The notes beneath the pieces are model-generated. The model was not told the origin of the DNA and ran no database searches. It saw only the letters and a list, made by a program, of their open reading frames with translations. 64,000 bases of DNA from Halochromatium glycolicum (GTDB lineage: Bacteria; Pseudomonadota; Gammaproteobacteria; Chromatiales; Chromatiaceae), in assembly GCF_016584085.1 (NCBI RefSeq), contig NZ_NRSJ01000006.1, forward strand, positions 62,001 through 126,000. Reading direction: 5' to 3'. Made by a program: the position numbers and the translations under genes. Of the stretch, positions 55,592-64,000 are shown piece after piece; position 1 is the stretch's first letter, and each line of letters begins with the position of its first letter.

Positions 55592-56082
55592 TAGCGGTTG
55601 CTCCGGTCACGGGCTTGAGGCATCAGGCACAAGGGAGATGTCTTCATCAAGGGCGTCGGCATGGTGCCCTAGACTCGACGCTGTCTCGAGACGCGGTTGG
55701 GTTGGTCGCGAAACTCGATGATCTCTTCAGCCCACTCGGTCCCGGGGCCCCTCGGCAGGAGAATACTGGAATTTCAGCAGGTGGATAAGGATTCGACGCA
55801 GCACGGACCGCAGGGCAAGCTCTGGCTCCCTCCCCATGTCGGCCTTGATCATCGGTTCATCCACCTGACTCGCTGCTCTTCTGTGTGGCAACACAAGTTT
55901 ATGATTTTATTAGGAAAAGAGCGCATTGGTTGACCAAGTCACTGGACTTTCGGTGAAGCGATGATCAAGGTCTTGGATAACGTCGGCGAGGATCAGGTGC
56001 CACCCGTGTTGGTAGGGAACGCTCGTACCTCATAGCGATCGATCCGATCCGAGACAGCGCGCGCATCGACCAGGGTGCTGTC
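55592..56082. other. Intergenic region with possible gene remnants
   Basis: This 491-bp interval is less GC-rich than its surroundings, with an A/T-rich patch around 55890-55925. Two short frames on the plus strand (about 55697-55933 and 55950-56033) give Trp/His-containing peptides ending LLGKERIG and VPPVLVGNARTS. They look like debris of coding sequence, but I cannot assign them to a family. No tRNA or convincing gene is seen. Confidence 0.4.
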
Positions 56083-56934
56083 TCACAAACAGCTGATCGT
56101 CACCTCGTAGACCCCTCCGATCACGACCCACTCGTCCTCGCCCTTGAGCATCCCTGGCAGCAGGCTGTTGTAGAAGAAGACCTTCGGCAGCGGGATGCGG
56201 GTCTCGAGGATGTAGTCGCCGAACTCACAGGCCCGCTCGCGATCGCTCGTGAAGCTGTTCAGGTTGTTCAGCAGCACCCGCCGCGGGTGGCCGTTGAACG
56301 GGCTGGTCGAAACGCCTTCGAGGTCGTCGAACAGATCATGCTCGCCGATCCGGTTGATGCCGCGGTAGAGCGTCAGATGGGTCCGGTTCGGATGCTGGCG
56401 GCCCAGCTCGTACTGACAATAGGTATAGAGCAGATCGAGCTGGGCCTCGAGGGCGTTGGTCGCATAGAGCCCCTTCGCGCCCTGGGCCAGATAGTGGTGG
56501 TAGGCATCCCCATCGCTGTCATCGAGCGCACCGGCATGGTAGCGGGCGAGCAGCCCGAACCGGGTCTCGACCCAGTGCTTGAGCACGGCGCCCTCGCGCC
56601 CGTCGGCGTCGAAGGACCAGCCGCGCACCATCCGGAGATAGTTGGCGTTGCGCCGATACTTCTTGACCCGCTCCGGTGACAGGCCGGCCGCCTCGAGGTC
56701 GTCCAGGCAGAAGTGGGCGGCGATGTAATCGACGAAGCGCTCGGCCCGCTCGCGCGCATCGTCGATCGGCGCCAATAGCTCGAACAGGTCCTTGTGGAAG
56801 GCGCGGATGCCGTCGATCTCCAGCGCGACCGGGTGCGCCTGATAGGTGAGCCCGCCAAGGATCACGGCCGGGAGATTGCAGCGGTTCAGCGACAAGCGTG
56901 CGCCTGCCGGAAGGGAGGGGGGTGACTGGGGCAT
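56083..56934 (-). CDS. draT: NAD+-dinitrogen-reductase ADP-ribosyltransferase
   Basis: DraT inactivates nitrogenase by transferring ADP-ribose from NAD+ to a conserved Arg of NifH in response to ammonium or energy limitation. The protein is about 283 residues and shows the family sequence LNRCNLPAVILGGLTYQAHPVALEIDGI (split here: LNRCNLPAVILGG then LTYQAHPVALEIDGI) near the N-terminus. TLYRGINRIGEHDLFDDLEG and VLLNNLNSFTSDRERACEFGDY follow, and the C-terminal EWVVIGGVYEV is also typical. I choose the ATG at 56934 rather than the GTG at 56967, because a perfect TGT-N10-ACA site lies at 56955-56970. It is divergent from nifH. No draG lies in the window. Confidence 0.94.
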   Translation of the reverse strand: MPQSPPSLPAGARLSLNRCNLPAVILGGLTYQAHPVALEIDGIRAFHKDLFELLAPIDDARERAERFVDYIAAHFCLDDLEAAGLSPERVKKYRRNANYLRMVRGWSFDADGREGAVLKHWVETRFGLLARYHAGALDDSDGDAYHHYLAQGAKGLYATNALEAQLDLLYTYCQYELGRQHPNRTHLTLYRGINRIGEHDLFDDLEGVSTSPFNGHPRRVLLNNLNSFTSDRERACEFGDYILETRIPLPKVFFYNSLLPGMLKGEDEWVVIGGVYEVTISCL

Positions 56935-56954
56935 GTCGCAGTTGGTACGCAAGC

Positions 56955-58034
<1,080 letters not shown>

Positions 58035-58066
58035 GCCTCGAGAGACGATCCCGGTGTTGAAGCCTT

Positions 58067-58104
58067 GCTTCCCGCCCCCTCGCGCGAGGGGGCGCGGCGA
58101 AGCC
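58067..58104 (+). other. Strong hairpin between nifH and nifD
   Basis: A 22-bp perfect palindrome at 58073-58094 (half-site CGCCCCCTCGC) is extended by GCTTC/GAAGC at its flanks. It has no U-run, so it is more likely a processing or mRNA-stabilising hairpin than a terminator. It lies 33 bp after the nifH stop. Confidence 0.7.
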
Positions 58105-58193
58105 AGGAGGTCACCCGGTCATCAGGCCTCGAACCCCGTTCCCAACCCTGCGTGCGTCCGCAGATTAGCGGCGACGTCAAGAGGACAGCCGAC

Positions 58194-59678
58194 ATGGCAA
58201 TGACCCGCGAAGAGACCCAAGCCCTCATCCAGGAGGTCCTGGAGGTCTACCCCGAGAAGGCAAAGAAGGACCGGGCCAAGCACTTGGCCGTCAACGACCC
58301 GAGCGTCGAGCAATCGAAGAAGTGCATCACCTCCAACCGCAAATCCCAGCCCGGCGTGATGACCATCCGCGGCTGTGCCTACGCCGGCTCCAAGGGCGTG
58401 GTCTGGGGCCCGGTCAAGGACATGGTGCACATCTCGCACGGTCCGGTCGGCTGCGGTCAGTACTCGCGCGCCGGCCGGCGCAACTACTACACCGGCATGA
58501 CCGGTGTGAACACCTTCGGCACGATGAACTTCACCTCCGACTTCCAGGAGAAGGACATCGTCTTCGGCGGCGACAAGAAGCTCGACAAGATGCTCGACGA
58601 GATCGAGCAGCTGTTCCCGCTCGCGAAGGGCGTCACGGTCCAGTCCGAGTGCCCGATCGGCCTGATCGGCGACGACATCGAATCGGTCTCGAAGAAGAAG
58701 ACCAAGGATCTCGACAAGCCGGTGATCCCGGTCCGCTGCGAAGGCTTCCGCGGCGTCTCCCAGTCGCTCGGCCACCACATCGCCAACGACGCGATCCGTG
58801 ACCACGTCGTGCACAACCGCGACAACGACAACAGCTTCGAGGTCGGCCCGTACGACGTCGCGATCATCGGCGACTACAACATCGGCGGTGACGCCTGGTC
58901 CTCGCGCATCCTGCTCGAGGAGATGGGCCTGCGCGTCGTTGCCCAGTGGTCCGGTGACGGCACCCTCTCGGAGATGGAGCTCACCCCGAAGGTCAAGCTC
59001 AACCTGATCCATTGCTACCGCTCGATGAACTACATCAGCCGCCACATGGAAGAGCGCTACGGCGTGCCGTGGATGGAATACAACCTGTTCGGGCCGACCA
59101 AGATCGCCGAATCGCTGCGCAAGATCGCCGAGTTCTTCGACGAGACCATCCAGGCCAATGCCGAGCAGGTCATCGCCAAGTACCAGGCCGAATACGATGC
59201 CGTGATCGCCAAGTACCGCCCGCGCCTGGAAGGCAAGAAGGTGATGCTCTACGTCGGCGGCCTGCGTCCGCGCCACATCGTCGGCGCCTACGAAGACCTC
59301 GGCATGGAGGTCGTCGGCACCGGCTACGAGTTCGCGCACAACGACGACTACGACCGCACGATGAAGGAGATGGCCGACTCGACGCTGCTCTACGACGACG
59401 TCACCGGCTACGAGTTCGAGGAATTCACCAAGCGCGTCAAGCCCGATCTGGTCGGCTCCGGCATCAAGGAGAAGTACATCTTCCAGAAGATGGGTGTGCC
59501 CTTCCGCCAGATGCACTCCTGGGACTACTCGGGTCCCTACCACGGCTACGACGGCTTCGCGATCTTCGCGCGCGACATGGACATGACCATCAACAACCCC
59601 TGCTGGAACAGCATGCAGGCACCTTGGCTCAAGCCCGCCGCGGGTGAGGGCGAGGCGCCGATGGCCGCCAGCGCGTGA
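58194..59678 (+). CDS. nifD: Nitrogenase MoFe protein alpha chain
   Basis: NifD holds the FeMo-cofactor and shares the P-cluster with NifK. In 494 residues from the ATG at 58194 (AGAGGACA upstream) the P-cluster ligands are visible as Cys in [27 protein letters not shown] and [12 protein letters not shown]. The FeMo-co ligand Cys is in [18 protein letters not shown], and the ligand His in [18 protein letters not shown]. His195-type GGRP region equivalents ([17 protein letters not shown]) are present. The frame opens earlier at 58065, but those codons lie in the hairpin leader. The molybdenum type, not VnfD/AnfD, is indicated by length and the order of the operon. Confidence 0.99.
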   Translation: MAMTREETQALIQEVLEVYPEKAKKDRAKHLAVNDPSVEQSKKCITSNRKSQPGVMTIRGCAYAGSKGVVWGPVKDMVHISHGPVGCGQYSRAGRRNYYTGMTGVNTFGTMNFTSDFQEKDIVFGGDKKLDKMLDEIEQLFPLAKGVTVQSECPIGLIGDDIESVSKKKTKDLDKPVIPVRCEGFRGVSQSLGHHIANDAIRDHVVHNRDNDNSFEVGPYDVAIIGDYNIGGDAWSSRILLEEMGLRVVAQWSGDGTLSEMELTPKVKLNLIHCYRSMNYISRHMEERYGVPWMEYNLFGPTKIAESLRKIAEFFDETIQANAEQVIAKYQAEYDAVIAKYRPRLEGKKVMLYVGGLRPRHIVGAYEDLGMEVVGTGYEFAHNDDYDRTMKEMADSTLLYDDVTGYEFEEFTKRVKPDLVGSGIKEKYIFQKMGVPFRQMHSWDYSGPYHGYDGFAIFARDMDMTINNPCWNSMQAPWLKPAAGEGEAPMAASA

Positions 59679-59705
59679 TCGCAAGACCTTAGGCTCAGTG
59701 CGAAG

Positions 59706-59810
59706 GCGGGTGGCGCACTCACGTCCGGCGGACGCCGTGAATCCATCCCTGGAGGCTCGGCGATCGCCATCCGGGCGATCGACGCCGCCGGACGTGAGTG
59801 CGCCACCCGC
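59706..59810 (+). repeat. Covarying palindromic element, copy 1 (nifD-nifK spacer)
   Basis: Perfectly complementary 25-bp arms at 59706-59730 and 59786-59810 enclose the family sequence CCGTGAATCC-A-TCC-C-TGGAGGCT and an 8-bp inner hairpin CGATCGCC/GGCGATCG. It fills most of the 221-bp gap between nifD and nifK. No other feature is seen in the gap apart from the nifK ribosome-binding site. Confidence 0.9.
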
Positions 59811-59899
59811 CACCCAGCCGCCACAGGGCAATCACCGAACCGTCGTAACCCTTCACTCGCCGTCAGTCCGCAGATAAGCGGCGCGGCAGGAGCACACCG

Positions 59900-61471
59900 A
59901 TGACCCAGACCGTCGACCAAATCAAGCCCGGCTATCCCCTCTTCCTCGACGAGGACTATCAGGCCACCATCACCAACAAGCGCGAGCTCTCCGAAGAACG
60001 TGCCGACCAGGCCAAGCTCGACGAGACCTTCGAGTGGACCACCACCAAGGAATACCAAGAGCTCAACTTCGCCCGCGAGGCCCTGACCATCAACCCGGCC
60101 AAGGCCTGCCAGCCGCTCGGCGCGGTGCTCTGCGCGCTCGGCTTCGAGAAGACCCTGCCCTATGTGCACGGCTCCCAAGGCTGCGTCGCCTACTTCCGGA
60201 CCTACTTCAACCGCCACTTCAAGGAGCCCATCGCCTGCGTCTCCGACTCGATGACCGAGGACGCGGCGGTGTTCGGCGGTCAGAAGAACATGTTCGACGG
60301 CCTCGAGAACGCCAAGGCCCTGTACAAGCCGGAGATGATCGCGGTCTCGACCACCTGCATGGCCGAGGTCATCGGTGACGACCTCAACGCCTTCATCGGC
60401 AACGCCAAGAAGGAAGGCCACATCCCGGCCGAGTTCCCGACCCCGTTCGCGCACACCCCGAGCTTCGTCGGCAGCCACACCACCGGCTGGGACAACATGT
60501 TCGAAGGCACGATGCGCTACTTCACCCTCAACGAGATGGAGGGTAAGGCCGTCGGCAGCAACGGCAAGATCAACCTGGTGCCGGGCTTCGAGACCTACCT
60601 CGGCAACTTCCGCGTGCTGCACCGGATGATGCAGGAGATGGGCGTCGGCTACACATTGCTCAGCGACCCGACCGATGTCCTCGACACCCCGGCCGACGGC
60701 GAGTACCGGATGTACGATGGCGGCACCAAGATCGACGAGATCAAGGACGCCCCGAACGCGATCGATACGCTGCTGCTGCAGCCCTGGCAGCTGCCGAAGA
60801 CCAAGAAGTTCATCGACACCACCTGGCACCAGCCGGTCTCCAAGGTCGACATCCCGATGGGCCTGGAGTGGACCGACGACTTCCTGATGAAGGTCTCCGA
60901 GCTGACCGGCAAGGCGATCCCGGACTCGCTGGCCAAGGAGCGCGGCCGGCTGGTCGACATGATGACCGACAGCCATCAGTGGCTGCACGGCAAGAAGTTC
61001 GCGCTCTACGGCGATGCCGATTTCGTGATGGGCCTGACCAAGTTCCTGCTCGAGCTCGGTGCCGAGCCGACCCACGTCCTCTGTCACCACGCCAACAAGC
61101 GCTGGAAGAAGGCGATGGACGCGATGTTGGCCGACTCCCCTTACGGCCAGAACGCAACGGTCTATGTCAGCAAGGATCTCTGGCATCTGCGCTCGCTGTG
61201 CTTCACCGACAAGCCCGATTTCCTGATCGGCAACAGCTACGGCAAGTTCATCCAGCGCGACACGCTGAAGAAGGGCAAGGCGCACGAGGTGCCGCTGATC
61301 CGGATCGGCTTCCCGATCTTTGACCGGCACCACCTGCACCGGATGACCACGATGGGCTATGAGGGTGCGATGTACATCCTGACCACGCTGGTCAATGCCG
61401 TGCTCGAGCAGCTCGACCGCGAGACCAACGAGATGGGCGTGACCGACTTCGGTTACGACCTGGTCCGGTAA
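59900..61471 (+). CDS. nifK: Nitrogenase MoFe protein beta chain
   Basis: NifK forms the alpha2-beta2 MoFe protein with NifD. The 523-residue protein has the P-cluster Cys in AKACQPLGAVLCALGFEK, HGSQGCVAYFRTYFNRHF and VSTTCMAEVIGDDL (about residues 70-155), followed by the conserved FAHTPSFVGSHTTGWDNM. The N-terminal extension typical of long, Azotobacter-type NifK is present (DQIKPGYPLFLDEDYQ). The C-terminus is VTDFGYDLVR, standard for the family. RBS GGCAGGAG lies about 10 bp upstream. Confidence 0.99.
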   Translation: MTQTVDQIKPGYPLFLDEDYQATITNKRELSEERADQAKLDETFEWTTTKEYQELNFAREALTINPAKACQPLGAVLCALGFEKTLPYVHGSQGCVAYFRTYFNRHFKEPIACVSDSMTEDAAVFGGQKNMFDGLENAKALYKPEMIAVSTTCMAEVIGDDLNAFIGNAKKEGHIPAEFPTPFAHTPSFVGSHTTGWDNMFEGTMRYFTLNEMEGKAVGSNGKINLVPGFETYLGNFRVLHRMMQEMGVGYTLLSDPTDVLDTPADGEYRMYDGGTKIDEIKDAPNAIDTLLLQPWQLPKTKKFIDTTWHQPVSKVDIPMGLEWTDDFLMKVSELTGKAIPDSLAKERGRLVDMMTDSHQWLHGKKFALYGDADFVMGLTKFLLELGAEPTHVLCHHANKRWKKAMDAMLADSPYGQNATVYVSKDLWHLRSLCFTDKPDFLIGNSYGKFIQRDTLKKGKAHEVPLIRIGFPIFDRHHLHRMTTMGYEGAMYILTTLVNAVLEQLDRETNEMGVTDFGYDLVR

Positions 61472-61606
61472 GGGCGAAGGTGGGTCCCGGCCCGACGGAG
61501 CGGTTGCATCGTCCCGTCGGGTCAGGACCTAGGATCGCGAGCTCAGGGGATCGCACGCTCAGGCGACATGCAACGCGCGCTGGGTGCCAACGGTGCCAAC
61601 GGTCCC

Positions 61607-61715
61607 GTCGCGGCCCTGGTGCCCCGGTCAGCGGCCGCCGTGAATCCATCCCTGGAGGCTCTGCGATCGCCATCCGGGCGATCGACGCCGCTGACCGGGG
61701 CACCAGGGCCACGAC
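61607..61715 (+). repeat. Covarying palindromic element, copy 2 (nifK-nifT spacer)
   Basis: Arms of 27 bp (61607-61633 and 61689-61715) pair at 26 positions and are unrelated in sequence to those of copy 1. The enclosed internal sequence CCGTGAATCC-A-TCC-C-TGGAGGCT and inner hairpin are the same as in copy 1. The remaining 320 bp of the nifK-nifT gap have no supported gene. Confidence 0.9.
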
Positions 61716-61898
61716 TACCGCTCGAGAGAACTTGGCCGGCAGAAACCTGGCTGTAGATTCCGGTAGCGCAGCGATCCGCGTTCTACCGATAGACACCGCT
61801 GACAGCGGCATCAGGCGGTGATGACCGCCTCAGTCCGACGAGCCCTGACACCCTGCCGCTCACGACATCTACCGACGACGAAAACGAGACATAACAAG

Positions 61899-62117
61899 AT
61901 GCCCAACGTGATGATCCGCAAGAAGGACGACGGCGGCCTGCTGTTCTACGTCGCCAAGAAGGACATGGAAGAGACCATCGCCAGCGTCGAGACCGATACC
62001 AGCGACGCCTGGGGTGGCTCCGTCGAGCTGACCGACGGCTCGCGCTGGTATATCGATCCGGTCAGCCCGCCGCCAAGCTTTCCGACCACGCTCCGTTTCA
62101 AGCGCGCCGACAGCTGA
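61899..62117 (+). CDS. nifT: NifT/FixU protein
   Basis: A 72-residue protein of the NifT/FixU family, standard length, starting MPNVMIRKKDDGGLLFYVAKKD. GGSVELTDGSRWYIDPVSPPPSFPTTLRF matches the conserved central and C-terminal parts (split here as GGSVELTDGSRWYI and PTTLRFKRADS). The position after nifK is the usual one. Its biochemical role is not established, and deletion in other diazotrophs has little effect. The ATG at 61899 is preferred because the frame upstream to 61818 is not conserved. Confidence 0.95.
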   Translation: MPNVMIRKKDDGGLLFYVAKKDMEETIASVETDTSDAWGGSVELTDGSRWYIDPVSPPPSFPTTLRFKRADS

Positions 62118-62202
62118 TGCGGGCGCGCCAGCAGCCAGTCCCTGCGCCCCATGCGATCGCTGGGGTGCGAGCCAACCCAAACCCCGACTCCGGAGGTTAG
62201 AC

Positions 62203-62391
62203 ATGGCCTTTCAAATCATCCGCGACCTCTGCACCGCCTGCGGCGACTGCGAATCCGTCTGCCCGACCGACAGCATCACGCCGTTCAAGGGCGTCTACAA
62301 GATTGACACCAATACCTGCACCGAATGCGACGATGCCGATCCGCAGTGCCTGGACGTCTGCATGGAAGACGACTGCATCGTCCCGGCCTGA
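62203..62391 (+). CDS. Nif-associated 2[4Fe-4S] ferredoxin
   Basis: A 62-residue ferredoxin. Cluster I ligands follow CxxCxxCxxxCP (CTACGDCESVCP, about residues 10-21), and cluster II shows the expanded spacing CxxCx8Cx3C (CTECDDADPQCLDVC). This is the FdxN/FdxB type found in proteobacterial nif operons. It likely donates electrons to nitrogenase or to FeMo-co assembly. A GGAGG motif lies 7-8 bp upstream of the ATG. The 86 bp before it hold no separate signal. Confidence 0.95.
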   Translation: MAFQIIRDLCTACGDCESVCPTDSITPFKGVYKIDTNTCTECDDADPQCLDVCMEDDCIVPA

Positions 62392-62433
62392 CCATCAGGA
62401 CGTCGATGAACAGCCGGCGCTCGAAGCCGAGGT

Positions 62434-62531
62434 TGTCGGGTGGCGCCTGCCGGGGGCGTGCGCAGCAAGGATGCTGCGCTCGAGCCTCCAAGGACGGATT
62501 CACGGCGTCCCCCGGCGGGCGCTACCCGGCA
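62434..62531 (-). repeat. Covarying palindromic element, copy 5 (ferredoxin-nifY-like spacer)
   Basis: Arms of 23 bp (62434-62456 and 62509-62531) pair with three transition mismatches. The internal sequence on the minus strand is CCGTGAATCC-G-TCC-T-TGGAGGCT, and the inner hairpin is GCGCAGCA/TGCTGCGC, different from copies 1-3. After it, 62540-62700 is a Pro/Arg-codon-biased low-complexity stretch with GAAGC/CCGAAGCC repeats and no supported gene. Confidence 0.88.
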
Positions 62532-62739
62532 GCCTCGGCCACCCCGCGAGCCGAAGCCTCCGCACCACCGCTCAAGCCGAAGCATCGGCCACCCCCAAGG
62601 CCGAAACCTTCGCACCACTCAAGCCGAAGCCTCCAAAACCCCAGGCCACTTAGCTCTGCCGGCACAGAGCAGAATCCTCCGCCGCCCCCGGCCCCAATCG
62701 TCCGTGCCAACCCGGCCGGACCCCGATCAGGAGCACCCG

Positions 62740-63453
62740 ATGACCCAAACGACCTTATCCGACGAGATCGCGCTACGCATCGGGCTTGCCGCACGCTGTC
62801 TGCCGGACACCGACGCCGCCAGGCTCCTGCGCGTGCTCGCCGATGCAGTCGGACTGCCACCGACCGCGGCCAAGCTCGACGGCCTGACCGTCAAGGCCCT
62901 GAAGCAGGCCGCCGACGGCGAGCTCGCAGATGTCGACAACGCCTCGCTCAAGGACGCACTCGCCCATCTCAAAGGCCAGGGCGCGAGCGAGATCGAGCCG
63001 GCCCCCGCGCCCGAGTCATACACCGACGGCGAGCTGCCGGACTCCATTCGGGTCGCCTGCGCCTCGAACGGCGGCGAGCTTCTCGATGGGCACTTCGGCT
63101 CCTGCCGGCGCTTTCTCGTCTATCAAGTCGCCGCGCACGGCTTCAAGCTCATCGACTGCCGCGAAATCGATCCCACGTCAGGCGCGATGCAGGATGACAA
63201 GAACGCCTATCGCGCCTCCTTGATCGCCGACTGCCAGATCCTCTACGTCGCCTCGATCGGCGGCCCCGCCGCGGCCAAGGTCGTCAAGCAGGACGTGCAC
63301 CCGATCAAGCGGCCGCAGATGGGCAACGCCCGCGAGCACATCGCGGAGCTGGCCGCGACCCTGGCCGATAAGACACCGCCCTGGCTCGCGAAGATCATGG
63401 GCGCCGCAACCGACGCGCGCGTCCGCTTCGAGCGCACGGCCGAGGAGAGCTGA
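62740..63453 (+). CDS. nifY: NifY/NafY-like dinitrogenase iron-molybdenum cofactor-binding protein
   Basis: A 237-residue protein with two domains. An N-terminal helical domain (residues about 1-90, SDEIALRIGLAARCLPD through VKALKQAADGELADV) is like the NafY/NifY apo-dinitrogenase-binding domain. The C-terminal FeMo-co-binding NifX/NifY/NafY fold (about 105-225) has IRVACASNGGELLDGHFGSC, with the conserved DGHFGSC cofactor region and IGGPAAAKVV. Such proteins carry FeMo-co or hold apo-MoFe protein before insertion. The ATG at 62740 has AGGAG seven bases upstream. The order nifT-fdx-nifY after nifK supports the call; nifX, nafY and nifY are close paralogues, so the symbol is approximate. Confidence 0.85.
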   Translation: MTQTTLSDEIALRIGLAARCLPDTDAARLLRVLADAVGLPPTAAKLDGLTVKALKQAADGELADVDNASLKDALAHLKGQGASEIEPAPAPESYTDGELPDSIRVACASNGGELLDGHFGSCRRFLVYQVAAHGFKLIDCREIDPTSGAMQDDKNAYRASLIADCQILYVASIGGPAAAKVVKQDVHPIKRPQMGNAREHIAELAATLADKTPPWLAKIMGAATDARVRFERTAEES

Positions 63454-63491
63454 TCCCGCTGCAGATCGCAAGACGAAACCGAGTCGACAGC

Positions 63492-63764
63492 ATGATGACG
63501 ACCGACTTCCTCGACCGGATCGAGGCCATCATCCGCCGGGCCGGCCTCAGCAACGACGCGGTCGCGGCATTGCGCGAGGCCCTGCCCGAGCATCACTTCA
63601 CCTATTGCCTGGATGACGACATCAGTGCCGGCATCGAGCCGGTGCGTCAATGCGAGGGCTTCAACCTCTATCTGATCGACGCCAGCGAGCACTGCCTGCG
63701 CTTCACCCGCGATCTCGACAGCGCGACCGGCCTGGTGCTGGCCGAGCTCAGCGACGACGACTGA
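63492..63764 (+). CDS. Small nif-cluster protein of unknown function (DUF6129-like)
   Basis: A 90-residue acidic protein starting MMTTDFLDRIEAIIRRAGLSNDAVAALREALPEHHFTYCLDDD (split here: MMTTDFLDRIEAIIRRAGL then SNDAVAALREALPEHHF). It contains two Cys (YCLDDD and EHCLRF) and ends LSDDD. The position directly after the nifY-like gene and the size match small conserved proteins seen in proteobacterial nif clusters; I recall the name DUF6129 but cannot confirm it here. Function is unknown. It starts 38 bp after the preceding stop, so it is probably in the same operon. Confidence 0.65.
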   Translation: MMTTDFLDRIEAIIRRAGLSNDAVAALREALPEHHFTYCLDDDISAGIEPVRQCEGFNLYLIDASEHCLRFTRDLDSATGLVLAELSDDD

Positions 63765-63872
63765 GCCAGCCACCTAGGCGACGCTGAGCCCGCCAAGCCG
63801 CGAAGGCGCTGATTCGCACCTCACTGCTATCTATGGTTCAATCGACCGGATCAGGTCTGATTCGGTGCTCAT

Positions 63873-64000
63873 GTGTCGTCGTCTAGCCTCTCCCCTGCCG
63901 AACGCGCGCTGCATGGATTCATTCTGACGCATCCAGGGCTCCCCCTCGCTGCACTCGCCGCCGCCTATGGCCTACCAGAGACGTGCTGTGCTGAGCTTTG
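63873..64000 (+). CDS. Start of a further gene, cut by the window end
   Basis: From a GTG at 63873 a frame runs open to the window edge: it reads SSSLSPAERALHGFIL, then THPGLPLAALAAAYGLPE, with two Cys near the end of the visible part. In other diazotrophs a leucine-rich-repeat-variant protein or nifE follows at this place. The visible residues are too few to decide, and the THPGLPLAAL stretch is only weakly suggestive of the former. The start codon is also uncertain. Confidence 0.3.
   Translation, partial: MSSSSLSPAERALHGFILTHPGLPLAALAAAYGLPETCCAEL

Noticed and set aside
58067..58104. Rho-independent terminator after nifH
   Set aside because: The stem is strong but no T-run follows, and nifD continues in the same operon.
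58122..59831. 569-codon open frame on the minus strand opposite nifD
   Set aside because: It lies exactly antisense to a certain gene, and its Val/Asp/Leu/Arg-biased composition is what the complement of GC-rich codons gives. No domain or start signal is seen.
59546..61339. 597-codon open frame on the minus strand opposite nifK
   Set aside because: An antisense shadow of nifK with the same biased composition. It also runs through palindromic element copy 1.
62540..62700. A coding extension of the nifY-like gene upstream of 62740
   Set aside because: The frame is open but consists of Pro/Arg/His-rich low-complexity residues derived from a palindromic element and CCGAAGC-type repeats. The ATG at 62740 has a good AGGAG.

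Overview
The window is GC-rich, densely coded DNA from a nitrogen-fixing gammaproteobacterium. A purple sulfur bacterium (Chromatiales/Chromatiaceae) fits best. The reasons are a nifHDK-nifT-ferredoxin-NifY order with a divergent draT, a complete System I cytochrome c maturation operon, cobalamin salvage genes, glycogen genes and gammaproteobacterial Pqi/RND envelope systems. No photosynthesis gene lies in the window, so the family-level assignment is inference. I see no rRNA, tRNA, CRISPR array, intact transposase or prophage.

Layout. 1-3.5 kb (+): the 3' part of a squalene/phytoene-synthase-like gene, a fragment next to a minimal nucleotidyltransferase, ispH and thiO. 3.7-16.1 kb (-): an orphan PotD-like binding protein, a ClC chloride protein, an RND efflux pump with its adaptor, and a PqiABC-type lipid-transport set preceded by a heptad-repeat coiled-coil gene. 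16.3-24.1 kb (-): cobS, a DUF808 membrane protein, a YyaL-type protein, and a riboswitch-controlled btuB-like/cobU pair. 24.3-32.5 kb (+): three large signalling proteins (CheB-CheR-PAS, PAS-GGDEF-EAL, PAS-GGDEF). 32.6-36.7 kb (+): class I fumarase, an AcuI/YhdH-type reductase, YhbY and a small lipoprotein. 37.2-39.1 kb (-): btaB and btaA, for betaine lipid synthesis. 39.4-45.3 kb: malQ and glgC (-), divergent from glgB (+). 45.4-53.2 kb (+): ccmABCDEFGHI, followed by a polytopic membrane protein and a small SAM methyltransferase. 55.1-56.9 kb (-): a second coiled-coil gene and draT. 57.1-64 kb (+): nifH, nifD, nifK, nifT, ferredoxin, a NifY/NafY-like gene, a small nif-associated gene and the start of another gene.

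How the genes work together. The nif operon has a sigma-54 -24/-12 promoter and an upstream NifA-type site inside the draT-nifH intergenic region. DraT would ADP-ribosylate the conserved Arg of the neighbouring NifH. The ccm operon attaches haem to c-type cytochromes. The btuB-like/cobU pair and cobS take up and remodel cobalamin precursors.

The most unusual content is the intergenic repeat population. Five 90-110 bp palindromic elements share a conserved internal sequence but have copy-specific self-complementary arms and inner stems. Three of them sit between nif genes. There are also three copies of a MITE-like element with CTAGTGCA ends and REP-like internal palindromes, two further two-copy dispersed repeats, and several 11-17 bp tandem arrays.
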